Below the pieces are notes generated by a model. That model worked only from the letters and a program-made list of their open reading frames with translations, made no database searches and had not been told where the DNA came from. Positions 41,217-49,874 of a stretch of 64,000 nucleotides of DNA are shown here, piece by piece. The stretch comes from Thiosocius sp963753845 (lineage in GTDB: Bacteria > Pseudomonadota > Gammaproteobacteria > Chromatiales > Chromatiaceae), in the NCBI GenBank assembly GCA_963753845.1, contig CAVWEI010000021.1, positions 12,771 through 76,770 on the forward strand, given 5' to 3'. Made by a program: the position numbers and the translations under genes. The stretch's first letter is position 1. Each line of letters begins with the position of its first letter.

Positions 41217-41226
41217 CAAACGTTTG
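41217..41226. promoter_or_regulatory. Candidate TetR operator
   Basis: CAAACGTTTG, a perfect palindrome in AT-rich flanks 60 bp upstream of the tetR start; the right size and place for autoregulation. Confidence 0.6.
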
Positions 41227-41288
41227 TTTTAATTAAGTGCCACGCCCGCCGTTCCGTATGACAAGGGTAACTTGTTGAATATTGCGGT

Positions 41289-41335
41289 GTAGGGCGGGCT
41301 GTGCCCGCCATCAATGTCAGGCAAAGCCTGACCTG
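41289..41335. repeat. Double-hairpin intergenic repeat, copy 3
   Basis: GGCGGGC-TGT-GCCCGCC and GTCAGGC-AAA-GCCTGAC; same layout as the copies at 35913 and 35989. Sits 12 bp past the acuI stop codon. Confidence 0.8.
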
Positions 41336-41347
41336 CAATGCGGACAG

Positions 41348-42340
41348 TCAGGCGTTGAGGTCGACGATTACGCGCCCGCGGACACCACCGGTGGTGATCT
41401 TCTCCGCCAGTTCCGGCAGCTGCTCCAGGCTGGCGACCTGGCCGATCTCGCCGAGCGCCTTCGCCGGCAGGTCGTTTACCAGTCGCTGCCAGGCCAGCTT
41501 GCGTCGGTCGACCGGGCACATCACCGAATCAACGCCGCGCAGGCTGACGTTGCGCAGGATGAACGGCATCACCGTGGTCGGCAGATCGGCGCCACCGGCA
41601 AGCCCGCAGGCGGCCACGCAGCCGCCGTAATCCATTTCGGCGAGGACCCGCGCCAGCGTGGTGGTCCCGACCACATCGACCGCGCCTGCCCAGCGCTGTC
41701 CCTCCAATGCGCGCGGCGGGGCACTCATCTCTTCACGGGTCAGTATCTCGCTGGCACCCAGGCTGCGCAGGAAATCATCCGCATCCGGCTTGGCGCTGAC
41801 CGCGGCCACGGTGTAGCCGAGCTTGGCCAGGATCGCCACCGCAACGCTGCCAACCCCGCCCGATGCGCCGGTGACCAGCACGGTGCCCTTGTCCGGGGTC
41901 ACCCCGGCCTCTTCCAGGGTCATGACGCACAGCATGGCGGTGAAGCCGGCGGTGCCTATGGTCATGGCCAGTTTGCTGTCCAGGCCCTCGGGCAGCGGCA
42001 CCAGCCACTTCGACTGCACCCGCTGGCGTTGGCTGTAGCCGCCCCAGTATTTCTCGCCCACGCTCCAGCCGGTCAGGACCACGCGGTCACCGGCCTTGTA
42101 GTCGGGGCTGGATGATTCCAGCACGCTGCCCGCGAGATCGATCCCGGGTACCAGCGGCCACTGACGCACGATCTTGCCCTTGCCGGTGATCGCCAGGCCG
42201 TCTTTGTAGTTGAGACTCGAATACTCCACGGCCAGCAGGACATCGCCCTCGGGCAGGTCGGCGTTGCTGATCTGTTTGATGGTGCTGACGGTCTTGCCGT
42301 CTTCCTGGGTGAGGACAAGGGCCTTGAAGGTGTCGGACAT
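41348..42340 (-). CDS. acuI: Acrylyl-CoA reductase family oxidoreductase (AcuI/YhdH)
   Basis: 330 residues, zinc-free medium-chain dehydrogenase. Signatures: SSLNYKDGLAITGKGK, WPLVPGIDLAGSV, FTAMLCVMTLEEAG, and the NADPH-binding VLVTGASGGVGSVAVAILAKLGY. AcuI/YhdH reduces acrylyl-CoA to propionyl-CoA (3-hydroxypropionate and DMSP metabolism) or detoxifies acrylyl-CoA. The ATG at 42340 gives the family N-terminus. Monocistronic. Confidence 0.9.
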   Translation of the reverse strand: MSDTFKALVLTQEDGKTVSTIKQISNADLPEGDVLLAVEYSSLNYKDGLAITGKGKIVRQWPLVPGIDLAGSVLESSSPDYKAGDRVVLTGWSVGEKYWGGYSQRQRVQSKWLVPLPEGLDSKLAMTIGTAGFTAMLCVMTLEEAGVTPDKGTVLVTGASGGVGSVAVAILAKLGYTVAAVSAKPDADDFLRSLGASEILTREEMSAPPRALEGQRWAGAVDVVGTTTLARVLAEMDYGGCVAACGLAGGADLPTTVMPFILRNVSLRGVDSVMCPVDRRKLAWQRLVNDLPAKALGEIGQVASLEQLPELAEKITTGGVRGRVIVDLNA

Positions 42341-42507
42341 GTTGGGATCCTGGTTGTCGCGGGGTGCCTTGGGAGTATGTCGCCAATGCGACCCGGGTTA
42401 AGAGGATTTCTTTACCTCGGATGACCATATTTCCGGATTCGAACCACCCGGTATTCCGATGGTCGGCTATATTTAATGTAAAAGCCTACCAGATTACTTG
42501 GTTTTAT

Positions 42508-42528
42508 GCCGGCCCCTTATCGGCCGGC
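42508..42528 (+). promoter_or_regulatory. Leader hairpin before the DsrC-like gene
   Basis: GCCGGCC, 7-nt loop, GGCCGGC, ending about 15 nt before the AAGGAGG ribosome binding site. It could modulate translation; no T-tract, so not a terminator. Confidence 0.4.
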
Positions 42529-42559
42529 CGATATCGTCGTCGAAAAGGAGGTATGCGCG

Positions 42560-42916
42560 ATGAGTACAACCAGCGTGGACAATGGCCCTGCAGGGAGGAC
42601 CCCCCAGTTTCCTTTCGCCCCTGCAAACTGGGACCAGGGTGATGCCGTCGCCCTGGCGAGGGAGGAGGGACTGGAGCTTGGGCCGGACCATTTCGAAATG
42701 CTCGCCGCTTTGCAGGCGTATTTTGCCGGGCACGACAAGCCGGACCTGAACATGCGTGAGTTGCATGATGCCCTGGACGAGAGATTTCACACCCGGGGTG
42801 GTATGAAGTTTCTATACCGGCTTTTCCCTGGCGGACCCGTCGCGCAGGGTTGCCGACTGGCCGGCCTGCCTGTGCCCGCCGGTGCGGTGAATCCTTCCTT
42901 TGGGAGCGTGCAGTAG
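42560..42916 (+). CDS. DsrC/TusE-family protein lacking the last conserved Cys
   Basis: 118 residues; AAGGAGG stands 8 nt before the ATG at 42560. The fold is DsrC: NWDQGDAVALAREEGLEL, HFEMLAALQAYF, and the C-terminal arm GGPVAQGCRLAGLPVPAGAV. In DsrC the arm holds two cysteines eleven positions apart (CysB, CysA). Here CysB is C98 but the CysA position is A109, and eight extra residues (NPSFGSVQ) follow. TusE keeps CysA, so this is neither standard DsrC nor TusE; such variants have been proposed to be regulatory. Persulfide or trisulfide chemistry of the normal type is not possible. It stands alone, divergent from acuI. Confidence 0.88.
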   Translation: MSTTSVDNGPAGRTPQFPFAPANWDQGDAVALAREEGLELGPDHFEMLAALQAYFAGHDKPDLNMRELHDALDERFHTRGGMKFLYRLFPGGPVAQGCRLAGLPVPAGAVNPSFGSVQ

Positions 42917-43174
42917 GCACCGGGTACGGCCAGATTCCCGATACTGCGGATTGCGGCGTTCTCTCCGTCTGGAGGAGGGCCGACACGGCTAAGCCTTCGT
43001 CTTGTCCCTCATGCTGTCCTTCTCCAGGTGGGGGAAGGAAGCTTCCGTGCTGATTCTCGGTCGGAGACTTCAAAGCCGTATTGCAAGTGTCGGATTTGTC
43101 AGCATACTTGGCTCAGGAATAACTAGAACACGTCGACCCGGATCGCGTTCGCGTCGCAAAGGAGAGGAAACCGC

Positions 43175-44521
43175 ATGAAACTGTCTGCCCTTTGGCCCCG
43201 GGGCTTGTTGGCTGCCCTGATGATCAGCCCATTGTTCACCCTGGCCCATGCCATGGAAGACAAGCTGGTCATCGTCACCTCGTTCCCGGAAGATCTCACC
43301 AGTGTCTTTCAGGCCGCATTCGAGCGCCATCACCCGGGCACCAAGGTCGAGGTGCTGAACAAGAAGACCTCCGCCGGGGTCAAGTACATCCAGGAGACGG
43401 CCGGCAACAACACCACGGACCTGTTCTGGGTGTCGGCGCCGGATGCATTCGGTGTGCTCAAGGGCAAGGGCCTGCTGCAGCCCTACCAACCGAAATCGGA
43501 GGGCATCCCGGACAAGATCGGGTCCTTCCCGATCAACGACCCGGATGGTCAGTTCTTCGGCTTTGCCGCGTCGGGCTACGGCATCATGTACAACACGCGG
43601 TATCTGGATGCAAAGAAGATCCCGGTGCCCAAAGAATGGGATGACCTGAAGGCCCCGGTCTATTTCGGTCACGTCGGCATGTCGGCCCCTTCGCGCTCCG
43701 GCACCACGCACCTCACGGTCGAGGCGATCCTGCAGGGCGAGGGTTGGGACAAGGGCTGGGCGACCATGAAGGAGATGGCGGGCAACTTCAAGACCATCAC
43801 CGAGCGCAGTTTCGGCGTCCCCGATGGTGTGAACAGCGGTGAGTTCGGTCTCGGGATCGTGATCGATTTCTTCGGTTTCTCGTCCAAGGCGTCCGGCTTC
43901 CCGGTCGAGTTCGTCTACCCGACCATCACCGCGCTGGTTCCGGCCAACGTCGGCATGGTGAAGGATGCCCCGCATCCCGAGGCGGCGGCGGCCTTTATCG
44001 ATTACCTGTTGTCCGACGAAGGTCAGGAGCTCCTGTTCGATCCCAAGATACAGCGCCTTCCGGTCAAGCCGGCGATCTATGCCAAGGCACCGGAGGGTCT
44101 GCCCAATCCGTTCGAGGACAAGTCCATCGGTGCGGCGGTCAAGTTCGATTCGGATCTCTCCGAGGGGCGTTACAACCTGGTCAATTCATTGTTCGATCAG
44201 CTGATCACCTTCCGGGCCGAGGAGCTGCAGGCCGCGACGCTGGCGGTGTACAAGGCCGAAGCCGCGCTGGCCAAGAAACCCAACGCGGCGGCACAGGCAA
44301 TGCTTGACGAGGCCCGCGAGGCGATCGCGGCGATGCCGGTTACCGAGGCCGAGGCGAATGACCCTGCGTTTGCGGCGATCTTCACCAAGAAACGCAAGAA
44401 GCAGACCGACGAGGTGCCGCAGCGCCAGGCCGAGGTGGAGCAGGATTGGGACAGTTTTGCGCGTGCCAATTACAGCAAGGCCGAAGAACTGGCCGGCCAG
44501 GCGCTCGCACTGGCGAAATAG
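43175..44521 (+). CDS. ABC transporter solute-binding protein (iron/phosphonate type) with C-terminal extension
   Basis: 448 residues. Signal peptide to about residue 26 (LAHAMEDK). The type-2 periplasmic fold is seen in KLVIVTSFPEDLTSVFQAAFERHHPGTKVEVLN (split by position 40-60), DLFWVSAPDAFGVLKGKGLL, GFAASGYGIMYNTRYL and HPEAAAAFIDYLLSDEGQELLFD. The family covers Fe(III), 2-aminoethylphosphonate and related ligands; the ferric-binding Tyr pair is not evident. After about residue 340 there is an extra helical, Ala/Glu/Lys-rich tail of roughly 100 residues. AAGGAGAGG precedes the ATG. First gene of a three-gene ABC operon. Confidence 0.88.
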   Translation: MKLSALWPRGLLAALMISPLFTLAHAMEDKLVIVTSFPEDLTSVFQAAFERHHPGTKVEVLNKKTSAGVKYIQETAGNNTTDLFWVSAPDAFGVLKGKGLLQPYQPKSEGIPDKIGSFPINDPDGQFFGFAASGYGIMYNTRYLDAKKIPVPKEWDDLKAPVYFGHVGMSAPSRSGTTHLTVEAILQGEGWDKGWATMKEMAGNFKTITERSFGVPDGVNSGEFGLGIVIDFFGFSSKASGFPVEFVYPTITALVPANVGMVKDAPHPEAAAAFIDYLLSDEGQELLFDPKIQRLPVKPAIYAKAPEGLPNPFEDKSIGAAVKFDSDLSEGRYNLVNSLFDQLITFRAEELQAATLAVYKAEAALAKKPNAAAQAMLDEAREAIAAMPVTEAEANDPAFAAIFTKKRKKQTDEVPQRQAEVEQDWDSFARANYSKAEELAGQALALAK

Positions 44522-44581
44522 ACCTCCCACGAGTGGCCCGGGGTGACCCGGGCCGCCGCCGTTCAGGATCATTTCTGCAAG

Positions 44582-46303
44582 ATGTCTTCAGCCAGCCGTA
44601 TGCGATGGGGTCCGGCCGGCGTCGGCCTGGCCCTCGCCTTCTTTCTAATCGCCTTTCTGGTGATCCCGGTACTCAAGGTCATCCTGGTGGCCTTCCAGGA
44701 CCCGGGTACCGGCGCATTCACGCTGGTCAATTTCCAGGATTTCTTCAACACCTCGCTGTTCCGTGAGTCGTTCTGGAACTCCCTGTACGTGGCGGGCATG
44801 TCGGTGATGCTGGCGAGCGCTATCGCCATACCGCTGGCCTATTTCACCACCCGGTTCAATTTCGGCGGGGCGCTGGTGATCCAGACGCTCGGTGTCATAC
44901 CGCTGATCATGCCGCCGTTCGTCGGTGCCGTGGCCATGCAGTTGCTGTTCGGCAGCAATGGCAGCGTCAACCTGCTGCTGGATGAATACTTTGGTTTCAC
45001 CGTCCCGTTCATGGACGGGCTCAACGGGGTCATCCTGGTGGAAAGCATCCATTATTTCCCGTTCATCCTGACCAATCTGGCTGCCAGTCTCGCCAACATC
45101 GACCGCTCGCTGGAGGAATCGGCTCAGAACCTGGGCAGCAGCGGTATGCGCCTTTTCCGGCGCATCGTGTTTCCGCTGGCCATGCCAGGCTACGTGGCCG
45201 GCGCCTCGCTGGTGTTTCTGAAGGTGTTCGACGACCTGGGCACGCCGTTGTTGCTGAACGTGAACAAGATGTTGGCCCCGCAGGCCTACCTGCGCATCAG
45301 CTCCATCGGCATCACTGACCCGATGGGTTACGTGATCTCGGTCATATTGGTGTTGTTCTCGATATTCTCGCTTTGGGCGTCATTCCGCGCATTTCGAGGG
45401 CGCGATTACGCCTCGGTGCAGAAGGGCGGCGGCGGGCTGCTGAAACGTGATCTCCGCCCCTGGGAAAAGGTGGGTGCCTATAGCGTGATCTTCCTCATCC
45501 TGGCACTGGTGCTGGCGCCGCACATCGGCCTGTTGTTGCTGTCCTTCGGCACCGTATGGTCGTTCGCGGTGCTGCCGGACGGCTATACGCTCGAGCACTA
45601 CCTGCGCGTGTTCGCGACATCGTCGCAGTACATCACCAACACCTTGCTGTATGCAGGCCTGGCGGCCAGCATCGATGTCATTCTCGGTACGGCAATCGCC
45701 TATATCGTCTGGCGCACCGGTATCCCCGGACGCAAGTGGCTGGACTACGTGGCGACTGCCGGGCTTGCCGTACCGGGCGTGGTGCTGGGTATCGGCTATC
45801 TGCGCGTGTTTCACGGCGTGGAGGTGCCGTTCAGCGACCAGCCCCTGGCTTCGTGGTGGGTGATCCTGGTGATCGCCTTGTCCATACGCCGTCTGCCCTA
45901 TGCCTTGCGTGCCTGCGTGGCTGCGCTGCAGCAGGTGAGCGTCACCCTGGAAGAGGCGGCCGAGAACCTCGGTGCCACCACTTCGCGTACCGTGTGGCGC
46001 ATCGTGGTGCCACTGATGTCCGGTGGCATCCTGGCCGGTTTCGTCACCAGTTTCGCCACCGCCGCCGTGGAACTCTCGGCCACCCTGATGCTGGTCAGCC
46101 AGCAGTCCGACGCACCACTGGCCTACGGCATCTATGTCTTCATGCAGTCGGCGGCCGGTCGCGGGCCGGGTGCTGCGCTCGGGATGATCGCGGTCGTGAT
46201 CGTCGGTCTGGGTACGTACTTCTCTCATCGCATCATCGAGCGCGGACGGCGGTTGCGTACCAGCGATCGCGTTGTCGCCGAGGTCGGAACAACCCCGGCG
46301 TAG
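44582..46303 (+). CDS. ABC transporter permease, fused double type (FbpB-like)
   Basis: 573 residues from the ATG at 44582; a GTG at 44543 would add 13 unlikely residues. Twelve membrane spans in two homologous halves, each with an EAA loop: SLEESAQNLGSSGMRLFRRIVFPLAMPG (near 190) and TLEEAAENLGATTSRTVWRIVVPLMSGG (near 470), split here for reading. This two-in-one layout is typical of FbpB/AfuB ferric and aminoethylphosphonate permeases. It lies between binding-protein and ATPase genes. Confidence 0.92.
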   Translation: MSSASRMRWGPAGVGLALAFFLIAFLVIPVLKVILVAFQDPGTGAFTLVNFQDFFNTSLFRESFWNSLYVAGMSVMLASAIAIPLAYFTTRFNFGGALVIQTLGVIPLIMPPFVGAVAMQLLFGSNGSVNLLLDEYFGFTVPFMDGLNGVILVESIHYFPFILTNLAASLANIDRSLEESAQNLGSSGMRLFRRIVFPLAMPGYVAGASLVFLKVFDDLGTPLLLNVNKMLAPQAYLRISSIGITDPMGYVISVILVLFSIFSLWASFRAFRGRDYASVQKGGGGLLKRDLRPWEKVGAYSVIFLILALVLAPHIGLLLLSFGTVWSFAVLPDGYTLEHYLRVFATSSQYITNTLLYAGLAASIDVILGTAIAYIVWRTGIPGRKWLDYVATAGLAVPGVVLGIGYLRVFHGVEVPFSDQPLASWWVILVIALSIRRLPYALRACVAALQQVSVTLEEAAENLGATTSRTVWRIVVPLMSGGILAGFVTSFATAAVELSATLMLVSQQSDAPLAYGIYVFMQSAAGRGPGAALGMIAVVIVGLGTYFSHRIIERGRRLRTSDRVVAEVGTTPA

Positions 46304-46320
46304 TCAACTGGAGTATTCAA

Positions 46321-47403
46321 TTGGACTTGAAAAGTGTCACCGTTCAGCTGCGCAACGTCGGCCTGGCCTTTGGCGACAATGTCGTGCTGCGCGACATCGA
46401 CCTGGATATCGAGGCGGGCGAGTTCTTTGCCTTCCTGGGGCCCTCGGGTTCCGGCAAATCCACCCTGTTGCGCCTGATCGCGGGCTTTGGGCCGACGCCC
46501 GAGGGACAGGTGCTGATCGACGGCGAAGATATTGCGCGGCTGCCGCCCTGGAAGCGCAACGTGGGCATGGTGTTTCAGAACTACGCCCTGTGGCCGCACA
46601 TGTCGGTCCAGCGCAACGTGGCCTTCGGCCTTGAGGAGCGGCGGCTGCCGGCTTCCGAGGTTCGCGAGCGTGTCGACGCGGCCCTCGACGTGGTTGGGCT
46701 GCGCGAGTACGCCGATCGTCGCCCGTCGCAGCTATCCGGCGGCCAGCAGCAGCGCGTGGCCCTGGCACGCACCATCGTGGTCGAGCCGCGTGTCCTGTTG
46801 CTCGACGAACCGCTCTCCAACCTGGATGCCAACCTGCGCATCCGCATGCGCAGCGAGATCCGCGAGCTGCAGCGTCGCCTGGGTATCACCACCATTTTCG
46901 TCACCCATGACCAGGAGGAGGCGAACACGGTCGCCGACCGCATGGCGGTGTTGAACGACGGCATCCTGCAGCAGGTCGGCTCGCCGATGGCGATGTACGA
47001 CGATCCGGCGAACCGGTTCGTGGCGCGTTTTCTCGGCACCGCAAACCTGCTGGAAGGCGAGGTGCAGGGCAGCGGTGACAGGCAGGTCTTGCGCACGGCC
47101 GGTGGGCTGGACATCCCGCTGCACGGCGCCGGATCGAGTGAGGCCCGCGCAACGGCCATGTTTCGGCCGCAGAACCTTTCCATCGTCGATCCGGGCGGGG
47201 CAGTGGACAACGACCAGGTCCGTTTTTCCGGCCGCATCCGACACCGCGAGTTTCTCGGTAACCTGATCCGCTACGTCGTGGATTTGGACGGCCAGGATGT
47301 ACAGGTCGACGATGTGCACCAGCTGGGTGCGGGGAGTTTCGAGGTCGGCGAGGTGATCGACCTTGCCCTCGACCCGGACCAGGTGCGCCTGCTCACCGCC
47401 TGA
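46321..47403 (+). CDS. ABC transporter ATPase (FbpC-like)
   Basis: 360 residues. The TTG at 46321 has GGAG 7 nt upstream and gives a normal N-terminus (LDLKSVTVQLRNVGLAFGD). Although the frame is open much further upstream, that part lies inside the permease gene. Walker A GPSGSGKST, Q-loop VFQNYALWPHMSV, signature LSGGQQQR, Walker B VLLLDEPLSNLD, switch His in THDQEEA. The C-terminal TOBE-like domain (about 285-360) is usual for this family. It energises the permease encoded 17 bp upstream. Confidence 0.93.
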   Translation: MDLKSVTVQLRNVGLAFGDNVVLRDIDLDIEAGEFFAFLGPSGSGKSTLLRLIAGFGPTPEGQVLIDGEDIARLPPWKRNVGMVFQNYALWPHMSVQRNVAFGLEERRLPASEVRERVDAALDVVGLREYADRRPSQLSGGQQQRVALARTIVVEPRVLLLDEPLSNLDANLRIRMRSEIRELQRRLGITTIFVTHDQEEANTVADRMAVLNDGILQQVGSPMAMYDDPANRFVARFLGTANLLEGEVQGSGDRQVLRTAGGLDIPLHGAGSSEARATAMFRPQNLSIVDPGGAVDNDQVRFSGRIRHREFLGNLIRYVVDLDGQDVQVDDVHQLGAGSFEVGEVIDLALDPDQVRLLTA

Positions 47404-47415
47404 GAGTATTCGGGA

Positions 47416-48972
47416 TCAGGCGAGCCGGTCGTCGGCAACCCGGTACCTGGGGTCTTCCATCAGGTTGACCTCGACCAGGTCACCCGCCTTGTCGAGCAGG
47501 ATGCGGCATTCTTCGCTGAGGTGCTTGAAGTGCAGCGTCTTGCCCGCGCGCAGGTAGCGTTCGGCAAGGCCGTCGATCGCCTCCAACCCCGAGTGATCGG
47601 CAACGCGCGAGTCGTAGAAGTCGATCACCACCTCATCCGGATCGTTCTTCGGGTCGAACAGCCGGTTGAAGGCATGGATCGAGCCGAAGAACAGCGGGCC
47701 ATGCAGTTCGTAGACCTTGGTGCCGTTCTCGTCGACGAATGCATTGGCCCCCATCTGCTTGGCGTGCTCCCAGGCGAAGACGAGTGCCGAGACGATGACG
47801 CCGACGATGACCGCAATCGCGAGGTCGCTCACCACGGTCACCGCCGCTACCAGGATGGAGATCAGGGTATCGGCAACGGGCACCTTGCCGAACATGCGGA
47901 ACGAGGCCCATTCGAAGGTCCCCAGGACCACGACGAACATCACCCCGACCAGCGCGGCCACCGGGATTATCTCGATCAAGTCCGAGGCGAACAGGATGAA
48001 GGCCAGAAGCGAGAGGGCGGCGACGATGCCGGACAGGCGCCCGCGTCCACCCGAATTGATGTTGATCAGGGACTGCCCGATCATCGCGCAGCCACCCATA
48101 CCGCCGAACATGCCATTGACCGAGTTGGCAACGCCCTGACCGATGCATTCCCGGTTTCCGCGACCGCGCGTCTCGGTGAGTTCGTCGATCAGGTTCAGGG
48201 TCAGCAGCGATTCGATCAGGCCGACGCCAGCCAGTATCAGGCTGTAGGGCAGTATGATCTCCAGGGTCTCCCAGCTCAGCGGCACGGCCGGGATGCTGAA
48301 GCTAGGCAGGCCGCCGGCGATGGTGGCGGACGGGTCGCCGGTCATGTCGCGCAGCACGTCCTGTACCGTGCGGGTGTCAAGGTCCAGCCCGATCACCAGC
48401 AGGGTCACGGTGACGATCGCGGCCAGAGACGCCGGGACTGCGACCGTCAACCTTGGCAGTAACTGGATGATCGCCATGGTCAGCACGATCAGGCCCAGCA
48501 TGATCCACAGTGGGTCGCCGCTCAGCCACTCGCTGCCGCCACCCGCTGTCGGGACCTCGAATTGCTTGAGCTGGGCCAGAAAGATCACGATCGCCAGCCC
48601 GTTCACGAATCCGAGCATCACCGGGTAGGGCACGAGACGGATGAACTTGCCCAGGCGCAGCACCCCGGCACCGACCTGAAACAGGCCGGTGAGCACCAGC
48701 GCGGCGAACAGGTACTCGACCCCGTGGCCGGCGACCAGCGACACCATGACCACCGCCATGGCCCCGGTGGCACCCGAGATCATGCCGGGGCGGCCGCCGA
48801 TGACGGCGGTGATCAGGCCCATCATGAAGGCCCCGTACAGCCCGACCAGCGGTTGGACCCCGGCGACGAAGGCAAAGGCGATGGCCTCGGGGACCAATGC
48901 CAGTGCGACGGTGAGGCCCGACAGCACGTCGTTCTTGACACAGGTCTTTCCGGGGCAGGTGAGCTGGAACAT
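47416..48972 (-). CDS. SulP-family anion transporter with STAS domain
   Basis: 518 residues from the ATG at 48972 (a TTG 24 bases upstream is less likely). The N-terminal Sulfate_transp region (about 12-390) carries LSGLTVALALVPEAIAFAFVAG and the later GQGVANSVNGMFGGMGGCAMIGQS; the C-terminal STAS domain (about 410-500) has VVIDFYDSRVADHSGLEAIDGL. SulP members carry sulfate, bicarbonate or other anions; the substrate is unknown. A TTAG-N6-CTAA operator overlaps its promoter, tying it to the DUF2892 gene and the small Cys-rich gene. SulP genes are known members of BigR-type sulfide regulons. It is convergent with the ABC operon. Confidence 0.92.
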   Translation of the reverse strand: MFQLTCPGKTCVKNDVLSGLTVALALVPEAIAFAFVAGVQPLVGLYGAFMMGLITAVIGGRPGMISGATGAMAVVMVSLVAGHGVEYLFAALVLTGLFQVGAGVLRLGKFIRLVPYPVMLGFVNGLAIVIFLAQLKQFEVPTAGGGSEWLSGDPLWIMLGLIVLTMAIIQLLPRLTVAVPASLAAIVTVTLLVIGLDLDTRTVQDVLRDMTGDPSATIAGGLPSFSIPAVPLSWETLEIILPYSLILAGVGLIESLLTLNLIDELTETRGRGNRECIGQGVANSVNGMFGGMGGCAMIGQSLININSGGRGRLSGIVAALSLLAFILFASDLIEIIPVAALVGVMFVVVLGTFEWASFRMFGKVPVADTLISILVAAVTVVSDLAIAVIVGVIVSALVFAWEHAKQMGANAFVDENGTKVYELHGPLFFGSIHAFNRLFDPKNDPDEVVIDFYDSRVADHSGLEAIDGLAERYLRAGKTLHFKHLSEECRILLDKAGDLVEVNLMEDPRYRVADDRLA

Positions 48973-49005
48973 GCGGAGGCCTTGGGTGCTGCACAAAGGC
49001 GCCGC

Positions 49006-49034
49006 ATTCTACGCGATTAAATTAGAGAAATCTA
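49006..49034 (-). promoter_or_regulatory. Promoter of the SulP gene
   Basis: TAGATT (49034-49029) and TAGAAT (49011-49006) on the minus strand, 17 bp apart. The -35 and much of the spacer lie within the operator-like repeat, as expected for repression. Confidence 0.5.
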
Positions 49035-49038
49035 ATAT
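49019..49038 (-). promoter_or_regulatory. Operator-like inverted repeat C (TTAG-N6-CTAA family)
   Basis: Plus strand AAATTAG-N6-CTAATAT; five-base perfect core arms (ATTAG/CTAAT), 47 bp upstream of the SulP ATG. Same spacing as the sites at 2548 and 5732; the N6 of this site and of 5732 both end GAAAT. Confidence 0.7.
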
Positions 49039-49058
49039 ATGAGCCTTGCCGCGGTCGC

Positions 49059-49874
49059 TCAGGCTGGTGCCTGGCGCGCGGCGCGCCGATGCATCAACCA
49101 GCCGGCGATCAGGATACCCAAGGTGACGAGGGTGACCAGCACCGTGGCCAGGGCATTGATCTCGGGGCTGACCCCCAGGCGGACGCTGGAATACACCACC
49201 ATTGGCAGTGTGGAGGCCCCCGGTCCGGAGACGAAGCTGGCGATCACCAGGTCGTCGAGCGACAGCGTGAAGGCGAGCAGCCAGCCGGCAGCGAGCGCCG
49301 GTGCGATCAGCGGCAGGGTGATGACGAAGAAGACCTTCCAGGGCCGCGCGCCCAGGTCCATCGCCGCCTCTTCCAGCGACGGGTCCAGGCGCACCAGCCG
49401 CGATTGCACGATGACGGCGACATAGGCCAGGGAGAAGGTCACGTGGGCGATGGTGATGGTGGTCATGCCGCGCCCTGCCGGCCAGCCGATCAGCTGCTCC
49501 ATGGCGACGAACAGCAGCAGCGAGGCCAGTCCGAGGATGACGTCCGGCATCACCAGCGGCGCACCGACCATCAGCGCCAGGGCCTGGCGTCCGCGGAACC
49601 GCCCGAAGCGCACCAGCGCCATGCCCGCCAGGGTGCCGAGGATCACAGCCAGCGTGGCGTTCATGACCGCAATCCGCAGGCTGATCCAGACCGCGCCCAG
49701 CAGCTGGTCATTTTGCAGCAGGCTGGTATACCACTTGGTCGAAAAGCCGGCCCACACGGTGACCAGGCGCGACTCGTTGAACGAATAGATGATCAGCGAC
49801 AATATCGGCGCATACAGAAAGGCGTAGCCGAACGCGAGCAGGCTGAACACCAGGGTGGGGCGGCGGCCGTTCAC
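49059..49874 (-). CDS. potI: Polyamine ABC transporter permease PotI
   Basis: 271 residues. The GTG at 49874 overlaps the potH stop (GTGA). Six membrane spans; the EAA loop is SLEEAAMDLGARPWKVFFVITLPL, about residues 170-193 (two parts: SLEEAAMDLGARPW and KVFFVITLPL). LYAPILSLIIYSFN near the start is characteristic of PotC/PotI. Frames open further upstream lie inside potH. Last gene of potFGHI. Confidence 0.92.
   Translation of the reverse strand: MNGRRPTLVFSLLAFGYAFLYAPILSLIIYSFNESRLVTVWAGFSTKWYTSLLQNDQLLGAVWISLRIAVMNATLAVILGTLAGMALVRFGRFRGRQALALMVGAPLVMPDVILGLASLLLFVAMEQLIGWPAGRGMTTITIAHVTFSLAYVAVIVQSRLVRLDPSLEEAAMDLGARPWKVFFVITLPLIAPALAAGWLLAFTLSLDDLVIASFVSGPGASTLPMVVYSSVRLGVSPEINALATVLVTLVTLGILIAGWLMHRRAARQAPA

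Noticed and set aside
43060..43174. Fur box before the iron-type ABC operon
   Set aside because: No NATWAT hexamer array found, so iron regulation and iron as substrate remain unproven.
45556..46320. Upstream extension of the ABC ATPase frame
   Set aside because: Lies wholly inside the permease gene; TTG at 46321 has a ribosome site and gives the family N-terminus.
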